A stretch of DNA of 64,000 nt from positions 1,240,001 to 1,304,000 of the forward strand of contig OW818639.1 of NCBI GenBank assembly GCA_942492795.1, in the 5' to 3' direction. This DNA is from RGIG3178 sp942492795 (GTDB lineage: Bacteria > Bacillota > Clostridia > Christensenellales > QAND01). The position numbers and the translations under genes were made by a program. How positions within the stretch are numbered: the first letter of the stretch is position 1; every line of letters starts with the position of its first letter. Positions 49,305 through 58,417 of the stretch are shown piece by piece. A model generated the notes under the pieces. The model did no database searches and was not told where the DNA came from. It worked only from the letters and a program-made list of their open reading frames with translations.

Positions 49305-52300
49305 ATGTTTTCCAATCGCATCTCGTTCGAACACAGCCGAATCAAAGGTTTGGGCAAAGAAACAAGCAACGCCAACATCGGCAGTTTTGATTATGATTTT
49401 AAGACGAAAATCTTATGGCTGTCTGCCGGAACCAAGCAGATCCTCGGCTTGGATCAGCAACAGAACGTTGAATTAAAGCATGTCATAGCCCTGATGCATC
49501 CGCAAGATGTGGAAAGCGTTGCAAGATCGCACAGGGAGTATTCCGAGATGAGAGAGCCAAAAGCCATTGAACTGCGTATACGAAGACAGGATGGCAGTGA
49601 GGGTCTCGTCCATATGTTTGGGAAAGTATTCTTTGACGCATCCGGAGCCCCCGTGAACGTTTTGGGAACCGTTGCGGATATTGCAAAGCACGATACGATG
49701 CTAAAGAGGGTTAACCGTCACAGGATGTTTGAAAAATCCATCCTGCAGCTGTCGCATAGCTTTATCAACCGGCCGCTTCATGAATTGTCCGATGTCATTT
49801 ACGATACGATACGAAGCATATGCAATTATTGCGAAGCGGATCGCATAGCCATCTATCGCTATGATTTTGCGAACAACACTGCCCAGCGCATGTTTGATCA
49901 TAATACCGCTCATAATCAAAACGGATCCGACGATGCAAGCATCCCGTTTTCATCGCTGACGGAGGCTATCGCAGCGCATAAAACCCACAAAGTGTACCGT
50001 GCTTCCCCCGGCATGCAGTATCAAAGCGATGCCTCTTCAAGCGACGCATGGAAATCACAGCAATTGTATCCCATCGCAGCGGACAACGATCTGATGGGTT
50101 TCCTGATGATTGCCCGCCAGAAGGAAAACATCAGACTTTCGGATTCAAAGGAGATCATGCTTCGAATATTTGCCGAAATACTCGCCGCAACGCTGCAAAA
50201 GGAAGAGCGGGATAAAATATTGCGCGAAGCCGTCGAGCAGAACCGCCTTGCTATGGACGCTGCCGGAGACAGTATCGTTGTATTCAGCCGGGACGGCACC
50301 ATTTTGAATACAAACATAGCATTTGCCGAATCGATCCAGATTGCGCCGGAGCAGGCTTTGGGCGCAAATATTCGGGAACTGTTGCAAGCAACACCGTACA
50401 AAGACATCGCCCGGAACCGATTTGCGTTGGTTGAGCAAGTCTTTAATACCGCTGTTCCAATTGTTGTTGAAGATCAATGGAACGATCAATGGTTTGAAAG
50501 CAGGATGTATCCCGTCATGCTGGACGACAAAGTGACTGCGGTATCACTCTGTCAAAAGAACATTACAGACCGCAAAAAAGCCGAAGAACAAGCGAAACGA
50601 AATGTACATCTGCAGCGGGATGCCGAAGATTTGCGCAAACGGGAACAGGAATATCTGGAACTTTTGGACGGATCAAGCGAAGGTTCCTGGATCTACGATT
50701 TCCAAAGCTGCATTCTGGAGTATTCGAAGTCCTGGGGGGAGAGATTCGGTAAATCCGATATGTATATCGAAGATATCCGAAGCTATATGTCCGCAATAAT
50801 TCATCCGGAAGACAGGGAGCGGTTTTTTGAGCAATGGGCGGACGCAATTTCTAAAAGGCTCCCGAAATACCGGATTGAGTATAGGGTACGAACCGTTCAG
50901 CCAAAACAACTGTGGGTTTTGGATCGTTCCAAGATCCTTTACAACGCCGACGGGACGCCGCAGAAAATCTATACCACAACGACAGACATCACAGACCAAA
51001 AGAACAACGAGGCTCTTCTCAACCGCCAAAACAGAATCCTAAGAGAGATCAACCATATCTACGAGCAGGCGTTTGCGTCGGATTCGGCAAAAAAAACTGC
51101 TGAAGGTTGTTTGGATGTGGTTAAATCCATAACGCAAAGCCCCGTGGGATTTGTCTGTGAGCTGGACCAAAACAAATCGCTGCAAACCGTCGTTTTCAGC
51201 TGCCCGGGGCACAAACAGCCTGACAACAGCAGCCTCTTTTACCAGATGGCTGATTCACATGGCTTCATTGACAGCGTTCTGCGGGAAGGGAAACCCGTGA
51301 TGAACAACGCCCTTCATTCCGATCCGGCGCATGGTTTCCCGCAGGATCATCCGAACATCGGTTCATTTTTATGTGTTCCCTATCTTCGGGACGGTAAAGT
51401 GTTGGGAATGATCGGGTTGGCCAACCGGGCAGGCGGATATCGCCAGATCGATCTGGAGATGCTTGAAACCCTGACACCGACCGTGTTTGAAGTGCTTTCC
51501 CGTAAAAAAGCCGAGGAAGAGCTGCGCGAAAGCAGAAACATTCTCCAAACGGTCATAGAAAGCGCTCCGGATCCCATCTATCTGAAGGACTGCGACAGCA
51601 GGATATTGCTTGCCAACTCCGCTTTCGGGAACAGACGGGTCGGCATGGACTTGCAAAAACTGATAGGCCGAACCGCTGTGGAAAGTCTGGACGACAAAGA
51701 AACCGCACAACGATACATAGAGGCGGACAGGCGGATGCTCGGCCTCAAACGGAAAGAGGAAGTGGAAGAGGAAATCCCGACTGTGTCAGGGCTTCGAACC
51801 TATATCACCTCCAGGGCACCGTGGTTTGACTCCAATGGCGAGATTGTCGGTATCATCTGTATATCCCGAGACATCACCGAACGCAAAAAGATGGAGGAGG
51901 AGCTGCGGGAAAGCGAGAAAAAATACCGCACACTGTTCAATTCGATAGACGAAGCTTTTTGCATTGTCGAAGTGCTGTATGACGAATCGAATCAACCGTA
52001 CGATTTTAAATTCCTGGAAACCAACCCGGCGTTTCAAAAGCATAGCGGAACCGTAGATGTCGTTGGAAGAAGCATGCGCGAGATCGATTCAAGATTGGAA
52101 GACATTTTCTATCCGATGTTGGACGCTCTGTTGCGTTCGGGTGAGCCTGCGCGTTTTGAGGGGGAATCCAAGGCGCTCAACCGGTGGTTTGATGTGTATG
52201 CGTTTAAAATCGAAGGGCAGCAAAACAGGGTCGGCGTGCTTTTCAGCGATATATCCGGACGCAAGACAACCGAAGCGGAGCTTTTAAAAAATGAATCGCT

Positions 52301-53852
52301 GCTGCGTTCCATCATCGAAGGCACGGCGGATTCCATCTTCCTCAAGGATAAGCAGGGAAGGATACTCATGGGCAATTCGGCATTTGCCAAAGGCGTGGGC
52401 AAACCCATCGAAGAACTGATCGGGAAAACATCGTTTGATTACCGTCCAAGGGAAGTTGCGCAGAAGATGTTTGATGCCGACAGGCGCATCATGGAAGCGG
52501 ACAGGGAAGAACTCATTGAAGAGAAGGTTCCCTCGAGCGACGGCAGCAGCATACGTACGGTTTCCACAATAAAGGCGCCCTGGCACAACGAAAGTGGCGA
52601 AGTCATTGGGCTAATCGGCGTTTCGCATGACATTTCGACACGCGTACGGATGGAGGAGGCTTTGCGAAGAAACGAAGCGCTGCTTCGTTCCGTTATCGAA
52701 GGAATCACGGATTTCATCTATCTCAAAGACCGTCAAGGGAGACTGATCATGGCCAACAGCGCGTTTTCGCGCGTTGTCGGCGTGCCCGTTGAGCAGATGA
52801 TCGGGAAAAGCGTGTACGAATACCGTTCTTCGCATGATATAGCGGTTATCATTGACGCAGTCGACCAACGCATCATGGAATCCGATACGCCCGAGGTCAT
52901 TGAACAACTGCTTCCAACGCCCGACGGCCTTCATATGAATACCTTTTTGACGACCAAAGTCCCCTGGCACAACGAAAAGGGCGAGGTCATCGGTATCATC
53001 GGCGTTTCCCGGGAGATAACGGACCGCAAGAAAATGGAGGAAGAGCTCAAGAAAACGGCGCAGGATCTGGAACGGAAAAATAGGCTCATCACGGATTTCT
53101 TCACAAATATGACACATGAGCTTAAAACACCGCTGACCATTATTCTCGTACAGCTAGAACTGATGGGACTCTATTTGGATGATGTGCGCAAGATACCGGA
53201 ACTCATCGATTCGGCAACGCAGAATTCCTACAGGCTGCTGCGGCTTGTCGGGAACCTTTTGGACATCACAAGGATCGACGGCGGACATCTTCGGGTCGCG
53301 ACGGCGGATGCGGATGCCGTGGCGCTGGTGCAGAGCATCTGCGAAACGGTGGATGCCTATGCCAAAGCGAAATCCATACGGCTTACGTTTACTTCCGCGA
53401 TCAAAGAAAAGATGATGCCGTTGGATGTGGAAAAGACGGAGCGTATTCTGCTCAACCTGCTCTCCAATGCCATCAAATATACGGAGCCCAATGGCAGAAT
53501 TACCGTTCGGCTTGATGATAAATACGATGAAGGCATCGCCCTGTCGGTGGAGGACAACGGGGTGGGTATCCCGGAGGACAAATTGGAGGTCATTTTCGAC
53601 CGCTTTGCGCAAGTGGATTCATCGCTTTCCAAACAAGCGGAAGGCTGCGGCATCGGGCTTGCGCTTGTCAAATCGCTGGTACAGATGCTTGGGGGAACCA
53701 TCAGAGTCAAGAGCAAACCGGGAAAGGGCAGCAACTTTACCGTAACTTTGCCAATGCTTAGTGAATCCCACGAGAGCGGCATCAATATGTACGATATGAA
53801 CCTTGCCAAAAAAGCCGAAATGGAGCTTTCCGATTTGAATTTGGCACGGTAG
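49305..53852 (+). CDS. Soluble multi-PAS/GAF sensor histidine kinase
   Basis: 1515 residues, no transmembrane helix. Order by pattern: PAS (~20-130), GAF (~145-300), PAS (~305-425), PAS/PAC (~445-570), GAF (~575-735), four PAS units (~745-865, 868-985, 990-1110, 1115-1238), HisKA with NMTHELKTPLTI (His ~1271), HATPase with NLLSNAIKY, EDNGVGIPEDKLEVIFDRF and GCGIGLALVKSLVQMLGG. The last PAS units repeat EGxxDxIxLKDxQGRxxMxNSAF and KxPWHNExGEVIGxIGVSxxI, indicating recent duplication. Following spo0A by 16 bp, with AAGGAG, it is the obvious candidate kinase of Spo0A, comparable to KinA-type enzymes. No receiver is attached. Confidence 0.92.
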   Translation: MFSNRISFEHSRIKGLGKETSNANIGSFDYDFKTKILWLSAGTKQILGLDQQQNVELKHVIALMHPQDVESVARSHREYSEMREPKAIELRIRRQDGSEGLVHMFGKVFFDASGAPVNVLGTVADIAKHDTMLKRVNRHRMFEKSILQLSHSFINRPLHELSDVIYDTIRSICNYCEADRIAIYRYDFANNTAQRMFDHNTAHNQNGSDDASIPFSSLTEAIAAHKTHKVYRASPGMQYQSDASSSDAWKSQQLYPIAADNDLMGFLMIARQKENIRLSDSKEIMLRIFAEILAATLQKEERDKILREAVEQNRLAMDAAGDSIVVFSRDGTILNTNIAFAESIQIAPEQALGANIRELLQATPYKDIARNRFALVEQVFNTAVPIVVEDQWNDQWFESRMYPVMLDDKVTAVSLCQKNITDRKKAEEQAKRNVHLQRDAEDLRKREQEYLELLDGSSEGSWIYDFQSCILEYSKSWGERFGKSDMYIEDIRSYMSAIIHPEDRERFFEQWADAISKRLPKYRIEYRVRTVQPKQLWVLDRSKILYNADGTPQKIYTTTTDITDQKNNEALLNRQNRILREINHIYEQAFASDSAKKTAEGCLDVVKSITQSPVGFVCELDQNKSLQTVVFSCPGHKQPDNSSLFYQMADSHGFIDSVLREGKPVMNNALHSDPAHGFPQDHPNIGSFLCVPYLRDGKVLGMIGLANRAGGYRQIDLEMLETLTPTVFEVLSRKKAEEELRESRNILQTVIESAPDPIYLKDCDSRILLANSAFGNRRVGMDLQKLIGRTAVESLDDKETAQRYIEADRRMLGLKRKEEVEEEIPTVSGLRTYITSRAPWFDSNGEIVGIICISRDITERKKMEEELRESEKKYRTLFNSIDEAFCIVEVLYDESNQPYDFKFLETNPAFQKHSGTVDVVGRSMREIDSRLEDIFYPMLDALLRSGEPARFEGESKALNRWFDVYAFKIEGQQNRVGVLFSDISGRKTTEAELLKNESLLRSIIEGTADSIFLKDKQGRILMGNSAFAKGVGKPIEELIGKTSFDYRPREVAQKMFDADRRIMEADREELIEEKVPSSDGSSIRTVSTIKAPWHNESGEVIGLIGVSHDISTRVRMEEALRRNEALLRSVIEGITDFIYLKDRQGRLIMANSAFSRVVGVPVEQMIGKSVYEYRSSHDIAVIIDAVDQRIMESDTPEVIEQLLPTPDGLHMNTFLTTKVPWHNEKGEVIGIIGVSREITDRKKMEEELKKTAQDLERKNRLITDFFTNMTHELKTPLTIILVQLELMGLYLDDVRKIPELIDSATQNSYRLLRLVGNLLDITRIDGGHLRVATADADAVALVQSICETVDAYAKAKSIRLTFTSAIKEKMMPLDVEKTERILLNLLSNAIKYTEPNGRITVRLDDKYDEGIALSVEDNGVGIPEDKLEVIFDRFAQVDSSLSKQAEGCGIGLALVKSLVQMLGGTIRVKSKPGKGSNFTVTLPMLSESHESGINMYDMNLAKKAEMELSDLNLAR

Positions 53853-53922
53853 CGGTGGGTATTTCTCAATGGCTGATATAAAGGGATAGGAAACCGCTTA
53901 TCTTATCAAAAAGCATGGCTAA

Positions 53923-53962
53923 AAAAGACCCGTCACGGCGTTGAAACCGCGACGGGTCTTTT
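53923..53962. terminator. Bidirectional terminator between the kinase gene and leuB
   Basis: AAAAGACCCGTC/GACGGGTCTTTT with an inner CGG/CCG stem; ends the spo0A-kinase unit (plus) and the ilv-leu operon (minus). Confidence 0.9.
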
Positions 53963-54022
53963 GTTGATGCATGGAGCCTTTGGCTGGGGCCGGAGCAAAC
54001 GGCCGGTTCCATGCGTCAAAAC

Positions 54023-55099
54023 TTACATGCTTATCTCCTGAAGGATAGCGTCCGCCATGGCTTTGCATCCCAGCACGGCATCGCCCGCCTTGGCGATGTC
54101 CGCCGTGCGCAGACCCTTGCGCAAAACGCGGGATACCGCGTCTTCAAGGCTTTTTGCTTCCGCTTCAAGCCCAAAGGACAGCCGAAGCATCATGGCAACG
54201 GACAACACGGTCGCGATCGGATTCGCCTTGTCCTGTCCCGCGATATCGGGTGCGGAGCCGTGGATCGGTTCATACATGCCGCGCTTGGTCTCCCCCAGCG
54301 AAGCGGAGGGAAGAAGGCCGATGGAACCGGTTATCTGCGACGCTTCGTCGGAGAGTATATCGCCGAACATGTTGGAGGTCACGATAACGTCGAACTGCGC
54401 CGGGTTTTTGACCAGCTGCATCGCAGCATTGTCCACCAGCATATGGGACAGCTGCACGTCGGGATATTGGGCAGAGAGCCTGATCATGACTTCGCGCCAC
54501 AGCCTTGAACTTTCAAGGACATTGGCTTTGTCGATGCTGCACAGCTTATGGCCGCGTTCACGCGCAATCTCAAAACCGATGCGTCCGATGCGCTCTATTT
54601 CCATTTCGGAATAGCACTCGGTATCAAACGCCTCTTCGCCGTTTGCGCCGTGCCGCCGCCCGCGCTCTCCGAAGTACATGCCGCCGGTCAGTTCGCGGAT
54701 GATCACGATGTCAAACCCGCGGTCTGCGACGTCCTGTCGCAGCGGACAAGCGTCGCGCAGTTCCTGCAGCAACTTGGCAGGGCGGATGTTCGCGTACAGC
54801 CCGAGCTTTTGGCGGATGCCCAACAACCCCGCTTCGGGGCGCAAATGTCCGGGAAGCGTATCCCATTTCGGTCCGCCGACGGCGCCTAGCAACACGCTGT
54901 CGGAAGCAAGGCAGGCATCCACGGTGCTCTGCGGCAGCGGCTCGCCGAATTTGTCGTAGGCGTTGCCGCCCATCGGCACCTTGTTGAAAACAAACGTATG
55001 CCCGTATAGTTTGCCTACAGATTCCAGCGCCTGCATTGCCGCGGATACGATTTCGGGGCCTATCCCGTCTCCCTCAATGACCGCGATATTGTAGTTCAT
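54023..55099 (-). CDS. leuB: 3-isopropylmalate dehydrogenase
   Basis: 358 residues: NIAVIEGDGIGPEIV at the start, LLGAVGGPKWD, LRxxLxLYANIRP, RELTGGMYFGERGR (substrate helix), DKANVLESSRLWREV, the DNAAMQLV and NMFGDILSDEASQITGSIGLLPSASLG nucleotide loop, and EPIHGSAPDIAGQDKANPIA. NAD-dependent oxidation of 3-isopropylmalate, and probably also of the methylmalate made through CimA. The ATG at 55099 overlaps the leuD stop (ATGA). Last gene of the operon; a terminator follows. Confidence 0.97.
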   Translation of the reverse strand: MNYNIAVIEGDGIGPEIVSAAMQALESVGKLYGHTFVFNKVPMGGNAYDKFGEPLPQSTVDACLASDSVLLGAVGGPKWDTLPGHLRPEAGLLGIRQKLGLYANIRPAKLLQELRDACPLRQDVADRGFDIVIIRELTGGMYFGERGRRHGANGEEAFDTECYSEMEIERIGRIGFEIARERGHKLCSIDKANVLESSRLWREVMIRLSAQYPDVQLSHMLVDNAAMQLVKNPAQFDVIVTSNMFGDILSDEASQITGSIGLLPSASLGETKRGMYEPIHGSAPDIAGQDKANPIATVLSVAMMLRLSFGLEAEAKSLEDAVSRVLRKGLRTADIAKAGDAVLGCKAMADAILQEISM

Positions 55100-55578
55100 A
55101 GACAATCACCGCCAATGGCTTTCATCAGCCCGCCTGCTGTGATGATCTTCTGTAAAAAGTCCGGGAACGGCGCAAAGGCCGATTCGGTCTTTTTGGTCAG
55201 GTTGTAAAGCTTGCCGTTGTCGAAGTCGATTTCGATGGCGTCGCCCTCGGCGATGTCGGCATCGCATTCCACGATCGGAAGGCCGGTGTTGATCGCGTTG
55301 CGGTAAAAGATCCTCGCAAAATTCTTGGCAACGACCGCGCCGACGCCGCTGCCCTTGAGCGCCATCGGCGCATGCTCGCGCGACGAGCCGCAGCCGAAGT
55401 TGTTGCCCGCCACGATGATATCGCCGGGCTTAACGCGCTTTAAAAAGGTCGGGTCAAGGTCTTCCATGCAGTGTACGGCAAGTTCGGCCTCGGTCTGCAG
55501 GTTCAGATAACGGGCGGGGATGATGACGTCGGTGTCCACGTTGTCCCCGTATTTGATGACGGTACCAGTCAGTTTCAT
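55096..55578 (-). CDS. leuD: 3-isopropylmalate dehydratase small subunit
   Basis: 160 residues of the short LeuD type: GTVIKYGDNVDTDVIIPARYLN, PGDIIVAGNNFGCGSSREHAP (swivel-loop motif) and NTGLPIVECD. Partner of LeuC in the aconitase-like isomerisation. AAAGGAGAAGAGG precedes ATG 55578. Confidence 0.96.
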   Translation of the reverse strand: MKLTGTVIKYGDNVDTDVIIPARYLNLQTEAELAVHCMEDLDPTFLKRVKPGDIIVAGNNFGCGSSREHAPMALKGSGVGAVVAKNFARIFYRNAINTGLPIVECDADIAEGDAIEIDFDNGKLYNLTKKTESAFAPFPDFLQKIITAGGLMKAIGGDCL

Positions 55579-55597
55579 ATCCTCTTCTCCTTTGCCC

Positions 55598-56851
55598 TTA
55601 TAGTGCGGGTGCGATTTTGCCTGCCAATGCAGATGCTGCTGCAACTGCCGGGCTAGCCAGATAGACTTCGCTCTTGGTATGTCCCATACGTCCTACGAAG
55701 TTGCGGTTGGTCGTGGCCACACAGCGCTCGCCGTCTGCCAGAATACCCATGTATCCGCCAAGGCACGGGCCGCAGGTGGGTGTGGATACAGCGCATCCGG
55801 ACTCGATGAAATCCTTGATCAAACCCATTTCAAGCGCCTGCAGGTAGATCAGTTGCGTCGCGGGGATGATGATCACGCGAACGCCTTTTGCAACTTTCTT
55901 GCCGCGCAGGATGTCGGCTGCGATGATCAAATCCTCCAACCGTCCGTTGGTGCATGCGCCGATGACGACCTGGTCGATGTTGATGTCGGGCATATCGTCA
56001 AACGTACGCGCGTTTTCCGGCAAATGCGGGAAGGAGACGGTCTGTTTGATGGCAGAAAGGTCGAGGTTTATGACGCGGGAATACTCAGCGTCCACATCCG
56101 CCTCGTACACTTTGGGCTCGCGCGTGCTGTGCTCTTTGATGTAGGCAAGCGTCTGATCGTCAACCGGGAAAATGCCGTTCTTGGCGCCCGCTTCGATGGC
56201 CATGTTGCAAATGCAAAGCCGGTCGCTCATCGATAGCGACGCAACGCCCTCGCCCGAATACTCCATGGACTGATACAATGCGCCATCCACGCCGATCAAC
56301 CCGATGATGTGCAAAATGACGTCCTTGCCGGATACATGCTTTTGCAGTTTGCCCGTGAGGTTGAATTTGATCGCGGTGGGGACCCGAAGCCATGTCTTGC
56401 CTGTCGCCATTCCGGCAGCCATATCGGTGGAACCGACGCCTGTGGAGAACGCGCCGAGCGCTCCGTAGGTGCAGGTATGGCTGTCCGCGCCGATGATCAC
56501 ATCGCCCGCGATGGCCAAGCCCTTTTCGGGGATCAGCGCGTGCTCAATGCCCATTTCGCCGACGTCGAAGAAGTTCTCAATCTGTTGTTTCTTGGCGAAT
56601 TCGCGGATGAACTTGCTCTGTTCCGCCGACTTGATATCCTTGTTGGGCACAAAGTGATCCAGTACCAATGCAACCTTATTGCGGTCGAATACCTTGTCGC
56701 AACCCGCCTTTTCGAACTCCATGATGGCTACCGGAGCTGTGATGTCGTTGCCCATCACCAGATCCGCGTTCACCATGATGATCTCGCCTGCCGTGACTTC
56801 CTCTTTGCCGCAGTGCGCTGCCAGGATTTTCTGTGTCATGGTCATACTCAT
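55598..56851 (-). CDS. leuC: 3-isopropylmalate dehydratase large subunit
   Basis: 417 residues of the bacterial/archaeal short LeuC (HacA-like) type. The 4Fe-4S ligands are Cys in VIGACTNGR and the pair in TCGPCLGG; GADSHTCTYGALGAFSTGVGSTDMA is the aconitase signature. With LeuD it isomerises 2-isopropylmalate and, in citramalate-route organisms, citramalate. The ATG at 56851 has GGAGG upstream and overlaps the cimA stop. Confidence 0.96.
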   Translation of the reverse strand: MSMTMTQKILAAHCGKEEVTAGEIIMVNADLVMGNDITAPVAIMEFEKAGCDKVFDRNKVALVLDHFVPNKDIKSAEQSKFIREFAKKQQIENFFDVGEMGIEHALIPEKGLAIAGDVIIGADSHTCTYGALGAFSTGVGSTDMAAGMATGKTWLRVPTAIKFNLTGKLQKHVSGKDVILHIIGLIGVDGALYQSMEYSGEGVASLSMSDRLCICNMAIEAGAKNGIFPVDDQTLAYIKEHSTREPKVYEADVDAEYSRVINLDLSAIKQTVSFPHLPENARTFDDMPDINIDQVVIGACTNGRLEDLIIAADILRGKKVAKGVRVIIIPATQLIYLQALEMGLIKDFIESGCAVSTPTCGPCLGGYMGILADGERCVATTNRNFVGRMGHTKSEVYLASPAVAAASALAGKIAPAL

Positions 56852-58416
56852 GTCATGTCCTCCATCCATAATTTGTATTCCAGTGAATCTACCAGGGCCA
56901 TAAAACTTGCTTCGATGATGTCGGTGGATGCACCGACGGTCGTCCAGCGCCGCTCATTGTCTGTGCTCTCGATCAGAACGCGGACATGGGAACCTGTGGC
57001 GCTTCCGGTATCCAGCACGCGCACCTTGAAATCGACAAGGTACACATCCTGCAACGACGGATAGAACACGCACAGCGCTTTGCGAAGCGCCAGATCCAGC
57101 GCGTTTACCGGACCGTTGCCCATGGACGCGGTGGTTTCGGTCTGTCCTGCCACTTCGATCTTGATGATGGCGCTCGCGCTCATCTCGCCGTCCGGAGAGG
57201 GGAACTCGCCGCTTGTGCGGTACATTTTAAGATCAAAATGCGATTTGTATCTTCCCAGCGTCCGAAGCACCATCAGCGCGAAGCTCGCGTCCGCCGCCTC
57301 AAACTGGAATCCCAGATGCTCCAGTTCCTTGAGCCGAAAAAGAATATCCGCGACTTCCGTGCTGTCCTTGGTCAGATCCGGCGCAATGCTGCCAAGCTTC
57401 AGCAGGATGGCTTTGCGGCCGGAAACCTCCGAGAGCAAAAACCGCCGGTGGTTGCCCACCGTCTCCGGGTGGACATGCTCAAAAGAGCGGGGAAGCTTGT
57501 CTACGCCGTCGATGTGCATGCCGCCCTTGTGGGCAAACGCGCTCTCGCCGACATACGGTTTGTTGCTCGGAAGCGCGATGTTGGCAATCTCGGCGATTTT
57601 AATCGCCGTATCGCGCAGTGTGTCCATCGGTCCTTCGATGCACCGGTATCCGCCTTTTAATTGCAGGCTCGGGATGATCGCGGAAAGATCCGCGTTCCCG
57701 CACCGTTCACCGATGCCGTTGAACGTGCCCTGCACGTGTACCGCACCCCCGTCGACTGCCAGAAGCGAATTTGCGACAGCACAGCCGATGTCGTTGTGGC
57801 AGTGGATGCCGATGCGCATATTCGCAAATGTGTCGCACACCGCGCGGGTAACATTGAATATCTGCATAGGCTGCATGCCGCCGTTGGTATCGCACAGACA
57901 CAATACGTCCGCGCCGCCTCTTGCGGCAGCGCCCAACACCTGCATCGCATAGGCGGGGTTCTGTTCATAGCCGTCGAAGAAATGTTCGGCGTCAAAGATG
58001 ACTTCCTTGCCGTGCCGTTTGAAAAAGGCGACGGAGTCCTCAACGCACTTTAGGTTATCCGCAAGCGACGCCTTTAAAATTTCCGTCACATGCAGATCCC
58101 AGCTCTTTCCAAACAGCGAAACGGTGGGTGTATCGGCCAAAAGCAGCGATTGGAGGTTGGCGTCGGATTCAACGCTGCTGCCGATGCGCGCGGTGCTGCC
58201 AAAGGCGACAAGGCTGGCATTCTTCAATGGGATCTGCGAAGCCTGGCGGAAGAATTCCATGTCCTTGGGATTGCTGCCCGGATTGCCCGCCTCGATGTAA
58301 CGGATGCCGAACTCGTCGAGCGTTTTTAACACGCCGATCTTGTCCGTCACCGAAAAGGAAACGCCTTCCGCCTGCGCTCCGTCGCGCAGCGTTGTATCCA
58401 GAATCTCGAGTTTCAT
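56848..58416 (-). CDS. cimA: (R)-citramalate synthase
   Basis: 522 residues of the CimA branch of the LeuA-like family: LDTTLRDGAQAEGVSFSVTDKI (metal-binding Asp and catalytic Arg), CLCDTNGG, GIHCHNDIGCAVANSL, QGTFNGIGERCGNADL, KPYVGESAFAHKGGMHIDGV, then a C-terminal regulatory LeuA-dimer domain from ~residue 390. AQAEGVSFS after DG and the GESAFAHKGGMH block distinguish it from LeuA. It condenses pyruvate and acetyl-CoA to citramalate, the threonine-independent route to 2-oxobutyrate for isoleucine. The C-terminal domain is probably the isoleucine feedback site. Confidence 0.94.
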   Translation of the reverse strand: MKLEILDTTLRDGAQAEGVSFSVTDKIGVLKTLDEFGIRYIEAGNPGSNPKDMEFFRQASQIPLKNASLVAFGSTARIGSSVESDANLQSLLLADTPTVSLFGKSWDLHVTEILKASLADNLKCVEDSVAFFKRHGKEVIFDAEHFFDGYEQNPAYAMQVLGAAARGGADVLCLCDTNGGMQPMQIFNVTRAVCDTFANMRIGIHCHNDIGCAVANSLLAVDGGAVHVQGTFNGIGERCGNADLSAIIPSLQLKGGYRCIEGPMDTLRDTAIKIAEIANIALPSNKPYVGESAFAHKGGMHIDGVDKLPRSFEHVHPETVGNHRRFLLSEVSGRKAILLKLGSIAPDLTKDSTEVADILFRLKELEHLGFQFEAADASFALMVLRTLGRYKSHFDLKMYRTSGEFPSPDGEMSASAIIKIEVAGQTETTASMGNGPVNALDLALRKALCVFYPSLQDVYLVDFKVRVLDTGSATGSHVRVLIESTDNERRWTTVGASTDIIEASFMALVDSLEYKLWMEDMT

Positions 58417-58417
58417 A

